The notes under the pieces are model-generated. The model did no database searches. It was not told where the DNA came from and worked only from the letters and a program-made list of their open reading frames with translations. The position numbers and the translations under genes are program-made. A stretch of DNA of 64,000 nt, from contig NZ_FRCP01000009.1 of NCBI RefSeq assembly GCF_900142955.1, positions 1 through 64,000 of the forward strand, read 5' to 3'. Positions 45,494 to 53,776 of this stretch are shown one piece after another; position 1 is the stretch's first letter; each line of letters opens with the position of its first letter. This DNA comes from Anaerosporobacter mobilis DSM 15930. GTDB taxonomy: Bacteria > Bacillota > Clostridia > Lachnospirales > Lachnospiraceae.

Positions 45494-46705
45494 ATGGAAA
45501 AACTAAAAATAGTTATTGTGGGACATGTAGATCATGGGAAATCTTCTCTGATTGGCAGACTTTTGTATGATACGAAATCAATATCAGAAGATAAATTGAC
45601 AGAAGTTAAAGCAAATTGCAAAAGCGGGCATTTGGATTTCGCCTATTTTTTGGATCATTTACAAGAAGAAAGAGAGCAAAAGATAACTATTGAATCGACC
45701 CAGACTTTTTTTAAAACATTAAAACGAGAGTATGTCATCATTGATGCACCAGGACATGTAGAATTTGTCAGAAATATGATAACCGGCGCCTCCAAAGCGG
45801 ATACTGCAGTACTAATAGTCGATGTGGAGGAAGGGTGTCAAGAACAAACCAGAAGGCACGCCTTTATATTATCGATGCTGGGATTTCATAATATCATTTT
45901 ACTCATTAATAAAATGGATGTAGTAGATTATCAACAAGAAAGGTTTGAAGAAACAGTAAAAGAATGTGTGCAGTTTCTTGGCAGAACCCGAATAAATGTG
46001 CTGCATTGCATTCCTATATCTGCTATTTTCGGGGATAATGTGGCATTTGCTTCTCAAACCATGACTTGGTATAAGGGAAAAACGTTACTTCAAGCATTGG
46101 ATCAGCTTACACTTGGTGAGAAAGACAAGAAGGAACTGTGTTATCCAGTTCAGGATGTGTATTATGTCAATGACCAAAGAATGGCAGTGGGGATGATTGA
46201 ATCCGGTGTTATGAAAGTAGGGGATGAAGTAATGATCATGCCCGACATGCATAAGGCAAGTATCCGTACAATTGAAAAATATAAGGAAAGTCTTACAGAA
46301 GCTCATACCAAAGAAAGCGTAGGGATAACAACAGACACGCCCGTATATTTGGAAAAAGGTAATATTCTGATACACACTGACAGCCGATTATTACCAGAAA
46401 AAAAATATAAAGCAAATGTATTCTGGATTGCAAAAGACCCGTTGACAATCGAGACCAAGCTACAACTGCAATGTGTAACACAGAGTACTCTATGTAAGGT
46501 AACTAGCATTTTCAACAAGATTAATACATCTACCTTAGAAGCAATTACAAATGATGATGAATGTATTCGTTCACTGGAAATGTGTGAGGTGGAAATCCAA
46601 ACAAAGAAGCAGCTAGTAATGTGCTCGGTAGAGGAAATAGAAAGTCTGGGACGTTTTGTACTCATTTGTAACAATAATATCTGTGGCTATGGTATTATTT
46701 CTTAA
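45494..46705 (+). CDS. cysN: Sulfate adenylyltransferase GTPase subunit, CysN-like
   Basis: The elongation-factor-like GTPase has G1 VGHVDHGKSSL (residues 8-18), G3 DAPGH near 82 and G4 NKMD near 135. LYDTKSISEDKL and the EREQKITIESTQTFF segment are diagnostic for CysN. GTP hydrolysis drives formation of APS. It is 403 residues, lacking any fused APS kinase. GGGAGG precedes its ATG. It works with CysD just upstream and is followed by a third alkaline phosphatase superfamily protein, which could use APS. This sulfur module is unusual next to an AHBA pathway. Confidence 0.93.
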   Translation: MEKLKIVIVGHVDHGKSSLIGRLLYDTKSISEDKLTEVKANCKSGHLDFAYFLDHLQEEREQKITIESTQTFFKTLKREYVIIDAPGHVEFVRNMITGASKADTAVLIVDVEEGCQEQTRRHAFILSMLGFHNIILLINKMDVVDYQQERFEETVKECVQFLGRTRINVLHCIPISAIFGDNVAFASQTMTWYKGKTLLQALDQLTLGEKDKKELCYPVQDVYYVNDQRMAVGMIESGVMKVGDEVMIMPDMHKASIRTIEKYKESLTEAHTKESVGITTDTPVYLEKGNILIHTDSRLLPEKKYKANVFWIAKDPLTIETKLQLQCVTQSTLCKVTSIFNKINTSTLEAITNDDECIRSLEMCEVEIQTKKQLVMCSVEEIESLGRFVLICNNNICGYGIIS

Positions 46706-46723
46706 CTGTAGGAGGGGAGTAAG

Positions 46724-47935
46724 TTGAACAAAAAACATTTTGTTTTGGGTATCGATGGAATGCCGTTTGATTTATTCAACGAGAAATTAATAAGCAATAA
46801 GATGCCAAAATGTAAAAAAATAATTGAAAAGGCTAACTTTAAAGCTATAGATTCTGTTATGCCACCAGTTTCATCTGTCGCATGGACGAGTTATGCTACC
46901 GGAAAATATCCAAAAGAACATGGTATATATGGATTTACTGAAAAAGATTCACGTCATTCGGGTTTATACATACCAACTACGGTTGATCGAAAGGCAGAAA
47001 CCATCTGGAACCGATTATCAAGAAAAGGAAAGAAGGTAGTGGTTTTGAATGTTCCTTTCACCTATCCACCTGAAGCAGTTAATGGCATCATGGTTTCCTG
47101 TTTTTTATGTCCGAAGATAGAGAATGCGACTTATCCAAAAGCATTTTATCAGAATTTGGCGGAGAGGGGATATATAATCGATGTTGAAGCACCTTCAAGT
47201 GAAGAAGACAAACCAAGGTTTATTGAAGATTTGTTCACAGCAATGAAAATAAGAACAGAACTTAGTATAGAATTGATGGAGCATACAAAGTGGGATTATT
47301 TTCATCTACATATCATGGAAACGGACAGGCTGTTTCATTTCTTTTGGGATTCTGTTACAGGTGAGAAGGAAGATGAATATTCCAAAGAAGTAGACCGATT
47401 TTTTGAAGCATTAGACAATCACGTTGATTCATTACTTCGTCATCTTCCCCCAGACACCGGGTTTACCATACTCTCAGATCATGGATTTTGTGGTATTCAA
47501 CATGAAGTCCAATTAAATACATGGTTAAAAAAAGAGGCTTATTTTCATCCGGACAAACTATATTCACTGACACCGGGAAGGATCTATATTCATTCCGAAG
47601 CGAAAGAAAAGGAAATATTAAAACAGCAATTAAAGGAAAAACTATTAAAATTAGAAGATTCCGGCCATAAAGTCATTCAAAACGTATTTTTTGAAGAAGA
47701 GATATTCCAAGGAATGCAAGAAGAAACTGGTCCTAATATGGTGGTTCACCCCTTTAATGGATATGACTTAAAAAGTAATATGAGAGAATCAAATATTTTT
47801 ACCGATAGTTTGCTGACAGGTATGCACACATTTGAAAATGCCATGTTAATTAGTACCCTGGATATAACGGATATATCTGATATATCCAGGGTTGCAGAAA
47901 AAATAGAGGAGGAAATATGTGATGACCATTTTTGA
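46724..47935 (+). CDS. Alkaline phosphatase superfamily protein (3), complete active site
   Basis: A TTG after GGAGGGGAG opens a 403-residue protein with Asp11 (LGIDG), nucleophile Ser50 (PPVSSVAW), METDRLFHFFW near 200, LSDHGF near 247 and a late GMHTFEN. The active site looks intact, with Ser instead of the Thr of copy 1. It lies directly after CysD/CysN and its stop overlaps the AMP ligase start. I infer a group-transfer or hydrolysis step involving an adenylylated or sulfated intermediate. An ordinary phosphodiesterase is the alternative. Confidence 0.88.
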   Translation: MNKKHFVLGIDGMPFDLFNEKLISNKMPKCKKIIEKANFKAIDSVMPPVSSVAWTSYATGKYPKEHGIYGFTEKDSRHSGLYIPTTVDRKAETIWNRLSRKGKKVVVLNVPFTYPPEAVNGIMVSCFLCPKIENATYPKAFYQNLAERGYIIDVEAPSSEEDKPRFIEDLFTAMKIRTELSIELMEHTKWDYFHLHIMETDRLFHFFWDSVTGEKEDEYSKEVDRFFEALDNHVDSLLRHLPPDTGFTILSDHGFCGIQHEVQLNTWLKKEAYFHPDKLYSLTPGRIYIHSEAKEKEILKQQLKEKLLKLEDSGHKVIQNVFFEEEIFQGMQEETGPNMVVHPFNGYDLKSNMRESNIFTDSLLTGMHTFENAMLISTLDITDISDISRVAEKIEEEICDDHF

Positions 47936-49292
47936 CTATATATTTATGCATGCCAAAAAAAGCCCTGAACGGATGGCGTTAAAAAGTGAAAAAAATTCCA
48001 TTACATATGGCCGACTGCTGATTCAGATTAATACATATGGTGAGTATCTGCAACGCAATACATGCCATCAAGGTGACAGGGTTATTTTGAAAATAAAGGA
48101 AAGACAGGAGTGGTTCATAACATTTTTAAGTCTGCTGGCCATAGGCTGCCTGGTTATTCCCGTCTCTCCTGATATAACAGACTATGAACTGGAAACAGTC
48201 AAAGCAGATACAAAAGCGGATGCCGTCGTTGATCAATATATACATGTGGAACCGTCAGAGAAAGCATTTCCATCTAAATCTAATACAGGCGGTATTATTC
48301 ATATGACATCAGGAACTACTGGAAAACAAAAATATTGTGTGAGAAATATTATGCAATTAACCATCGAAGGAGAAATGTATCAGAAAACATTTCAACTATA
48401 TGAGTCAGATAAGATTCTGGCATTACCGCCTTTATATCACTCTTATGCTCTTGGGGCAGGTGGTATGAGCGCTTTGGTGACCGGAGCATGCCTTTATACC
48501 CTTGATACTTTTGTGCCGAGAAGAGCATTATCTGTAATTCAGGAAGAAAAAATAACCATATTAATCATAGTCCCTGTGATGGCTAAATTGCTATGCAATT
48601 CCTATACAGCCAGCGAAGAGCAGTTGAAATCAGTGAGATTATCAATTGTGGGTGCAGGCGCTATCTCAAAGGAATTATACGAAGATTTTTATCAAAAATA
48701 TGGAATTACGCTACTAAGTAATTATGGAAGCACAGAAACAGGAGCAATCATATCCCGGGTCGAAAAAGGACCATATAATTCTGTTGGAAAGCCTATGGAA
48801 GGTGTAATGATTAAGGTGTTAGATGAAAACAAAAGACCGGTTCCTATTGGAGAACAAGGCAAGCTTTGGGTGAAATGTCCAAATATGTTTACAGGATATT
48901 TGGGGATGACCAAACGACCTAAAGATGAGGAGGGTTGGTTTCCCATGCATGATATTGTTTATATGAACCAAAGTGGAGCGTTATTTATTTGCGGAAGAGA
49001 GTGTGGAATCATTAATATTGGTGGTCAGAAGGTCAATCCAAAAGAGGTAGAAGAAGTAATACTTAGCATTCCTAAAGTGAAAGATTGTGTTGTCATGGAA
49101 TGCAAAGATAAAGTAAAAGCTTTTGTAGCTGCAGAAGGATTAACCCCAGAAGCCATTCGAAAAGAGTGTATGATCAAGTTATCAAACTATAAAGTGCCAT
49201 CCATGATAGAATTTATTCAAAATATACCGAGAAATGAGCTGGGAAAAGTGCAGTATAGGATATTAACAGATGGTGTAAAAAATGGCTGTTGA
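47919..49292 (+). CDS. AMP-dependent acid ligase, likely AHBA-loading
   Basis: The enzyme activates a carboxylic acid with ATP and transfers it to a thiol. The phosphate loop MTSGTTGKQK is at 129-138, YGSTETGAI near 273, GRECGIINIGGQKVNPKEVE near 355, and the catalytic lysine Lys443 in NELGKVQ. At 457 residues it is a compact stand-alone member without a fused carrier. GTG 47919 or ATG 47922 both fit the GAGGAGG site. It overlaps the previous gene by 17 bases. As the only adenylating enzyme in view it is the best candidate for loading AHBA onto the carrier, as MitE does in mitomycin synthesis. Confidence 0.9.
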   Translation: MMTIFDYIFMHAKKSPERMALKSEKNSITYGRLLIQINTYGEYLQRNTCHQGDRVILKIKERQEWFITFLSLLAIGCLVIPVSPDITDYELETVKADTKADAVVDQYIHVEPSEKAFPSKSNTGGIIHMTSGTTGKQKYCVRNIMQLTIEGEMYQKTFQLYESDKILALPPLYHSYALGAGGMSALVTGACLYTLDTFVPRRALSVIQEEKITILIIVPVMAKLLCNSYTASEEQLKSVRLSIVGAGAISKELYEDFYQKYGITLLSNYGSTETGAIISRVEKGPYNSVGKPMEGVMIKVLDENKRPVPIGEQGKLWVKCPNMFTGYLGMTKRPKDEEGWFPMHDIVYMNQSGALFICGRECGIINIGGQKVNPKEVEEVILSIPKVKDCVVMECKDKVKAFVAAEGLTPEAIRKECMIKLSNYKVPSMIEFIQNIPRNELGKVQYRILTDGVKNGC

Positions 49293-50226
49293 TTTAATGA
49301 GGATAATAACAGGTTATAAACAGTCGGTGGCTCTGATGGCAGGTATGAAAATGAATATTCCCGAGATTTTATCCAAGCCTAGATCCATAAAAGAATTGAG
49401 TGAAATACTTAAAATTGGAGAAAGAGCACTGTTTCTTTTCCTTATGTACTGGAAGTTCATGGGCATCCTTAAAGAGGAAAACAATGTCTGGTATATGCAA
49501 GAGGAAGATTGCGCTAGGTTAAAAGAGTTCGAAAATATTATCAAGCACGAACAAAATATCATGGAGTGTTGGAATACAAGTCAGAATATAATTGAAAGCT
49601 TAAAAAACAGTAAAAAGACATTCTCTCAGGAGGACAGGCAATTATATTTAAGCGCAATGAATGGCAAGAACTTAGAAATAATTGGTTTGCGAATGATTCG
49701 TGAATACCGCAAAAATGGCCCTATTTCATATCTGGAATGGGGAAACAGTGCAGGGCAGATGAGTACTATAATAGCTAAATTTTATACGGATGCAAAGATA
49801 ACGATCGTAGTATCCAATCAATTCATCAATAGTAATGATTTGAAATTAACTTATAAAAAAATGCATAAGCAGGTGGAAATTTATAGTCCGGAGGACTTAT
49901 ATAGCAAAGTAAACAAATTCTATGACATCATTCATCTGTACAATACAGTACATTACTATTCATCAGAGGAACTGAAAAAAACTTTATTGATGATAAAAGA
50001 GCAGATGAATGAAAATTCCTTGCTTTGTATTGCAGATATGTTTTTAAAAGATGAAGAGTGTGAAAATTATATGTATTTATTAGATTGGATAACCCATGGA
50101 GGAACCAATCATCTGTACATTGAGAATGTAAGAGAAGTAGTAAGTCAATGTGGGTTGCAAATATCAAAAAGTATTTATTTGAGAGAAATTACCACAGATT
50201 TAATTTTTATAAAAAAGGAGGGATAG
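49282..50226 (+). CDS. Methyltransferase-like protein (2), weak SAM motif
   Basis: The fold follows the O-methyltransferase at 37230: an N-terminal dimerisation part (IITGYKQSVALMAGMKMNIP), then a Rossmann part. The glycine-rich SAM loop is altered to YLEWGNSAGQMST, lacking the DxGxGxG pattern, though a Trp and Gly remain. The late DMFLKDEECENYMYLLDW corresponds to HDFFLSEDKAK of the first copy. It overlaps the AMP ligase by 11 bases. It may be an inactive partner, may bind another ligand, or may still bind SAM weakly. In an early-pathway setting a structural partner for the carrier complex is conceivable. Confidence 0.75.
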   Translation: MAVDLMRIITGYKQSVALMAGMKMNIPEILSKPRSIKELSEILKIGERALFLFLMYWKFMGILKEENNVWYMQEEDCARLKEFENIIKHEQNIMECWNTSQNIIESLKNSKKTFSQEDRQLYLSAMNGKNLEIIGLRMIREYRKNGPISYLEWGNSAGQMSTIIAKFYTDAKITIVVSNQFINSNDLKLTYKKMHKQVEIYSPEDLYSKVNKFYDIIHLYNTVHYYSSEELKKTLLMIKEQMNENSLLCIADMFLKDEECENYMYLLDWITHGGTNHLYIENVREVVSQCGLQISKSIYLREITTDLIFIKKEG

Positions 50227-50228
50227 AA

Positions 50229-51320
50229 GTGAGTAGACTAATTAATATCGGGATAGCTGGAACCGGTTGGATTGTGGAAAAAGTGTATATACCCATCCTA
50301 TCTAGGCTGGATGGTACAAATTTGGTTTCTTTCTACGAGCCTATAGAGGATAGAAAAAAACAAATGGAAAATCAATATCGGCATAGGGGATATAGATTTT
50401 TCGGAAATTATGATGACTTCTTACAATCAAATATTGATTGTGTCATTGTAGCAACCCCTAATTATACCCATCAGGAATTATCAGTAAAAGCACTCGAAAA
50501 AGGCCTTGACGTATTATGTGAAAAACCTGCCGCTTTGTCTGAAAAAGAAATCAATTGTGTCATAGAAGCAGCACAAAAAGGGAATGCAGTTTATATGCCG
50601 GGGTTCGTCAATCGATTTCGCCATGATGTGAAAACCGTAAAAGAATTAATAGACAGCCAGAAAATTGGAGAAGTCATAGATATACAGGCTGGATGGCTGC
50701 GCAAGGGAGGTATTCCACGCCTTGGAAGCTGGTTTACGAAGAAAGAGTTGGCAGGAGGAGGTGTTCTTTTTGATTTGGGTTCACATATATTAGACATTTG
50801 CCTTATGATGTTTGGAACTTCCTTTCAGGAAAAAGAAGTGACGTTAAAATCTGTTTATAAAAAGGAAAGTCAAAGAAATAGTGCGACATGGTTTGAGAAC
50901 AGAAAGTCAAATGACCACTTAATTATGGATGTAGAAAGCACGGTTTTTGCAACCGTAAAGGCACAATGTCAATGTTTGCGGATAGCCTTAAGCTGGAATG
51001 CACCTGTTGCGGGGGATTGTACCTATTTCTATATTAATGGCACAAAAGGTAAGATAGCATTACGAACATTGTTCGGATATAGCACGAATAAGTTATGGGA
51101 TGATTCTTCTATCAGCGTGATGATTGATGGCCAGCCAGAAGAAAAAATCTTAAAAGAGCACTCGGCAAAATGTGCAGATGATGCTTTTTATCATATGCTT
51201 TTATGTTTTATTGATAAAGTAAAAGGTAATGTCAGAAAAGAAGTATGTGCAGAAGATGCTGTCAGGAATGTCTGCTTAATTGAAGATTTATATAAGAATG
51301 AAAGGGGATTAGATGGATAA
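50229..51320 (+). CDS. Gfo/Idh/MocA oxidoreductase, RifL-like
   Basis: GGAGG before the GTG at 50229 selects this start over the longer frame from 50148. Residues 1-125 form the NAD-binding Rossmann fold (INIGIAGTGWIVEKVYIP, then VIVATPNYTHQELSVKALEK and CEKPAAL with the family's EKP motif). GGVLFDLGSHILDI follows near 180-193. In AHBA pathways RifL oxidises UDP-glucose at C3 so that RifK can aminate it, giving UDP-kanosamine. It overlaps the AroQ-like gene by 8 bases and lies two genes before AHBA synthase, which supports that assignment. Confidence 0.88.
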   Translation: MSRLINIGIAGTGWIVEKVYIPILSRLDGTNLVSFYEPIEDRKKQMENQYRHRGYRFFGNYDDFLQSNIDCVIVATPNYTHQELSVKALEKGLDVLCEKPAALSEKEINCVIEAAQKGNAVYMPGFVNRFRHDVKTVKELIDSQKIGEVIDIQAGWLRKGGIPRLGSWFTKKELAGGGVLFDLGSHILDICLMMFGTSFQEKEVTLKSVYKKESQRNSATWFENRKSNDHLIMDVESTVFATVKAQCQCLRIALSWNAPVAGDCTYFYINGTKGKIALRTLFGYSTNKLWDDSSISVMIDGQPEEKILKEHSAKCADDAFYHMLLCFIDKVKGNVRKEVCAEDAVRNVCLIEDLYKNERGLDG

Positions 51321-51780
51321 GATAATAAATTGTATTATTATAAATGGACCGAACATAAATATGCTGGGTGTCAGAGAACCGGAATTATATAGTAATAAGA
51401 CGTTGAAGGAAATTGAGGGAAATCTATACACACTTTCTAAGGAGCTAAGTATACATATTGAGACTTTTCAATCGAACAGCGAAGGCAAGCTTGTAGACTT
51501 TATTCAAGATAATTATCAACAGGCAGATGGATTTATCATAAATCCGGCGGCACTTTCTTGTTATGGGTATTCTATGCTGGAGGCATTAATAGCAACCAAG
51601 GTGCCTTTTATTGAAGTACATTTATCAAATATTTATGCAAGGGAGCGCTGGCATTCTGATTCTATATTTTCCTCAAAAGCAGTAGCTGTGATGGCAGGAA
51701 TGAAAGATTATATATATGAGTCAGGGGTAAGAGCCATGTGTCATTATATAAGTGAAAATAATAGAAAAACGGAGGAGTAG
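51313..51780 (+). CDS. aroQ: Type II dehydroquinase family, likely aminoDHQ dehydratase (RifJ-like)
   Basis: The 155-residue protein is the right length for a type II dehydroquinase, which forms a dodecamer and dehydrates (amino)dehydroquinate. NGPNINMLGVREPELY with catalytic Tyr26, Asn77 (NPAA), EVHLSN with the general-acid His103, and ARERW with Arg110 are kept. The usual His after NPAA (NPAAYTH) is Cys83 here, and the following Asp appears as Glu90, which could reflect the amino substrate. It overlaps the RifL-like gene and ends 2 bases before AHBA synthase, so the three are tightly coupled. Confidence 0.88.
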   Translation: MDKIINCIIINGPNINMLGVREPELYSNKTLKEIEGNLYTLSKELSIHIETFQSNSEGKLVDFIQDNYQQADGFIINPAALSCYGYSMLEALIATKVPFIEVHLSNIYARERWHSDSIFSSKAVAVMAGMKDYIYESGVRAMCHYISENNRKTEE

Positions 51781-51782
51781 AT

Positions 51783-52985
51783 GTGAAAAACATTTTAGCA
51801 AAAAACGGAGGAGTACCTGTAAGGACGAAGAAATTTCATGAATGGCCATATGCCGATGAGAGAGAGCTTCATAATTTAAAAGAAGTTTTAGATAGCCGCA
51901 ATTGGTGGCGTATGACAGGTAGCAAAGTGGAAGAATTCGAAGAAAAGTTTGCAAAGATGCATGACGTAAAATATTGTTTAGGTCTTTCGAATGGTACTCA
52001 TGCAATCGAATTGGCCTTGAATACATTGGGGATCGGAAAAGGGGATGAAGTAATTGTACCTGCTTTTACGTTTATTTCAACGGCAACGGCGGTTCTTTAT
52101 TGTAATGCGGAACCGGTGTTTGCAGATATAGATCCCAAGACATTTTGCATGGATCCAGCTTCCTTTGAAAAAGCTATTACACCAAAAACAAAAGCCGTAA
52201 TACCGGTCCATATGGCGGGTCACCCTTGTGAAATGGAGACTATATGCAATATTGCGAAACAATATGGGATTAAAGTTATAGAAGATGCTGCACATGGCCA
52301 TGGTACAGAATGGAATCATAAAAGAATAGGTTCTTTTGGAGATATGGCCACTTTTAGTTTCCAAAACGGAAAGATTGTTACATGCGGAGAAGGGGGTGCA
52401 ATTGTAACAAATGACAAAGATCTGTATGAAAAGGCGTACTTGATTCATGGTGTAGGAAGACCCAAAGGAGATACAGTGTATGAGCATAAAGTTTTAGGGA
52501 GCAATGATCGGATGAATGAATTTCAGGCAGCAGTATTGCTTGCACAATTAGAAAGACTACCAGAATTTAATGAGCGAAGGGAACAAAACGCAAAAAGGTT
52601 AAATGATTTATTATCCAGCATTAACGGGATAGTTCCACAAATATTTGACCCGAGAGGAACTATAAATTCCCATTATATGTATATGTTTTGTTATAAAAAG
52701 GAATTATTTGGGAATATGACGAGAGAAGAGTTTGTTGAACACATGAATGCAGAGGGAATACCTTGTTTTGTAGCTTACCCTGCCATCTGTAATACTTCCT
52801 TCTTTAAAGCACGGGCGTTTGCGGGCAGAGTTAATATTACAAGAGAATATAAGGAAGAGTTAATTCCTAATGCGGTGAAAGTCTCAAAAGAAGTCGTATG
52901 GCTGCCTCATTATACATTGCTAGGTGATGATACAGATCTGCTGGAAATTACTTTAGCCATTCTAAAAATAAAAGGTATGTTATGA
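51783..52985 (+). CDS. 3-amino-5-hydroxybenzoate (AHBA) synthase
   Basis: The 400-residue PLP enzyme aromatises aminodehydroshikimate to AHBA and may also aminate UDP-3-keto-glucose. It follows RifK/MitA closely from memory: WWRMTG at 41-46, SNGTHAIELAL at 69-79, VIVPAFTFIS, PVHMAG, EDAAHGHG with Asp168, and FSFQNGK with the PLP Lys197 followed by GEGGA. The glutamine in FSFQNGK separates AHBA synthases from ordinary DegT sugar aminotransferases. NSHYMYMF occurs near 297. The GTG start follows AACGGAGGAG. This gene is the key marker of the cluster. It overlaps the deacetylase by four bases. Confidence 0.93.
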   Translation: MKNILAKNGGVPVRTKKFHEWPYADERELHNLKEVLDSRNWWRMTGSKVEEFEEKFAKMHDVKYCLGLSNGTHAIELALNTLGIGKGDEVIVPAFTFISTATAVLYCNAEPVFADIDPKTFCMDPASFEKAITPKTKAVIPVHMAGHPCEMETICNIAKQYGIKVIEDAAHGHGTEWNHKRIGSFGDMATFSFQNGKIVTCGEGGAIVTNDKDLYEKAYLIHGVGRPKGDTVYEHKVLGSNDRMNEFQAAVLLAQLERLPEFNERREQNAKRLNDLLSSINGIVPQIFDPRGTINSHYMYMFCYKKELFGNMTREEFVEHMNAEGIPCFVAYPAICNTSFFKARAFAGRVNITREYKEELIPNAVKVSKEVVWLPHYTLLGDDTDLLEITLAILKIKGML

Positions 52986-53695
52986 GAAAGGAAGAAGCAT
53001 TCAAAAAAATGACTTCTCCATTGCCAAGAGTAAAATTTAATAGCGATACATTTCATATTACAAAAGCTTTGGTGTTAGCACCCCATCCCGATGACGAGCT
53101 TTTAGGATGTGGTGGAACTATCTTATATTTATTAAATCAGGGGATTCCTGTAGATATTGCATTATTGACACATGAGCAGCAAAGATTGAAAGAATTTCAC
53201 CATGCCTTAGATATATTATCCTGCCAGAATAGATATCTATTTCAATTTAAGGATGGTGAGTTGGGGAAAGAAAAGGAATTTTTAAGATTGGAAAAAAAGA
53301 TAAGGGGACTGCAGGAGAAAATGCATTACAATATGATTTTTGTTCCTTATATCTTTGACTTAAATCAAGATCATGTGGCAGTAGTGAAAGCATTGTCAAA
53401 TGTATTAGAAGCTGATGTGCCTGTTACTATTTGTATGTATGAGGTCTGGACGCCTATTTTATATCCCAATTTATATATCAACGTTTCTGATTTTTATAGT
53501 CAAAAAAGTCTTGCAATCAAATGTTATAATTCACAATTAGACCACTATAATATCATAAATCGAGATGTATCATTACATAGGTTCCGCGGAGCATTGATCA
53601 CAAAAAAGGATTACGAATATGCGGAAGCATTCAAATACTTTGCTGCAAAAGAGTACAAGGAAGTGGTAGAGGCTATTTTATGTAATGAACCATAA
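52982..53695 (+). CDS. PIG-L (LmbE) family deacetylase
   Basis: The zinc motif APHPDDE is at residues 33-39, with the third ligand in NQDHVAV near residue 125. PIG-L enzymes remove N-acetyl groups from GlcNAc conjugates. The start ATG overlaps the AHBA synthase stop (ATGA), so the two are translated together. In mitomycin biosynthesis MitC deacetylates the GlcNAc-AHBA-carrier intermediate, and I infer the same step here. At 237 residues the length is normal. It is followed by an 80-base gap before the HAD-radical SAM fusion. Confidence 0.92.
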   Translation: MRKEEAFKKMTSPLPRVKFNSDTFHITKALVLAPHPDDELLGCGGTILYLLNQGIPVDIALLTHEQQRLKEFHHALDILSCQNRYLFQFKDGELGKEKEFLRLEKKIRGLQEKMHYNMIFVPYIFDLNQDHVAVVKALSNVLEADVPVTICMYEVWTPILYPNLYINVSDFYSQKSLAIKCYNSQLDHYNIINRDVSLHRFRGALITKKDYEYAEAFKYFAAKEYKEVVEAILCNEP

Positions 53696-53776
53696 AATCA
53701 AAGAACTAATAAAATCAAATTGAATGTTAAAACACAATAGAGAAATTTTAGTCATGCGTAAAAGGAAGGTGAGATA

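Noticed and set aside
44682..46705. CysD/CysN as part of ordinary assimilatory sulfate reduction
   Set aside because: No APS/PAPS reductase, sulfite reductase or CysC accompanies them, and they sit inside the biosynthetic operon between tailoring genes; kept only as a weak alternative.
51783..52985. Ordinary DegT/DnrJ sugar aminotransferase
   Set aside because: The FSFQNGK lysine region, WWRM start and NSHYM segment match AHBA synthases, and five other AHBA genes are present.
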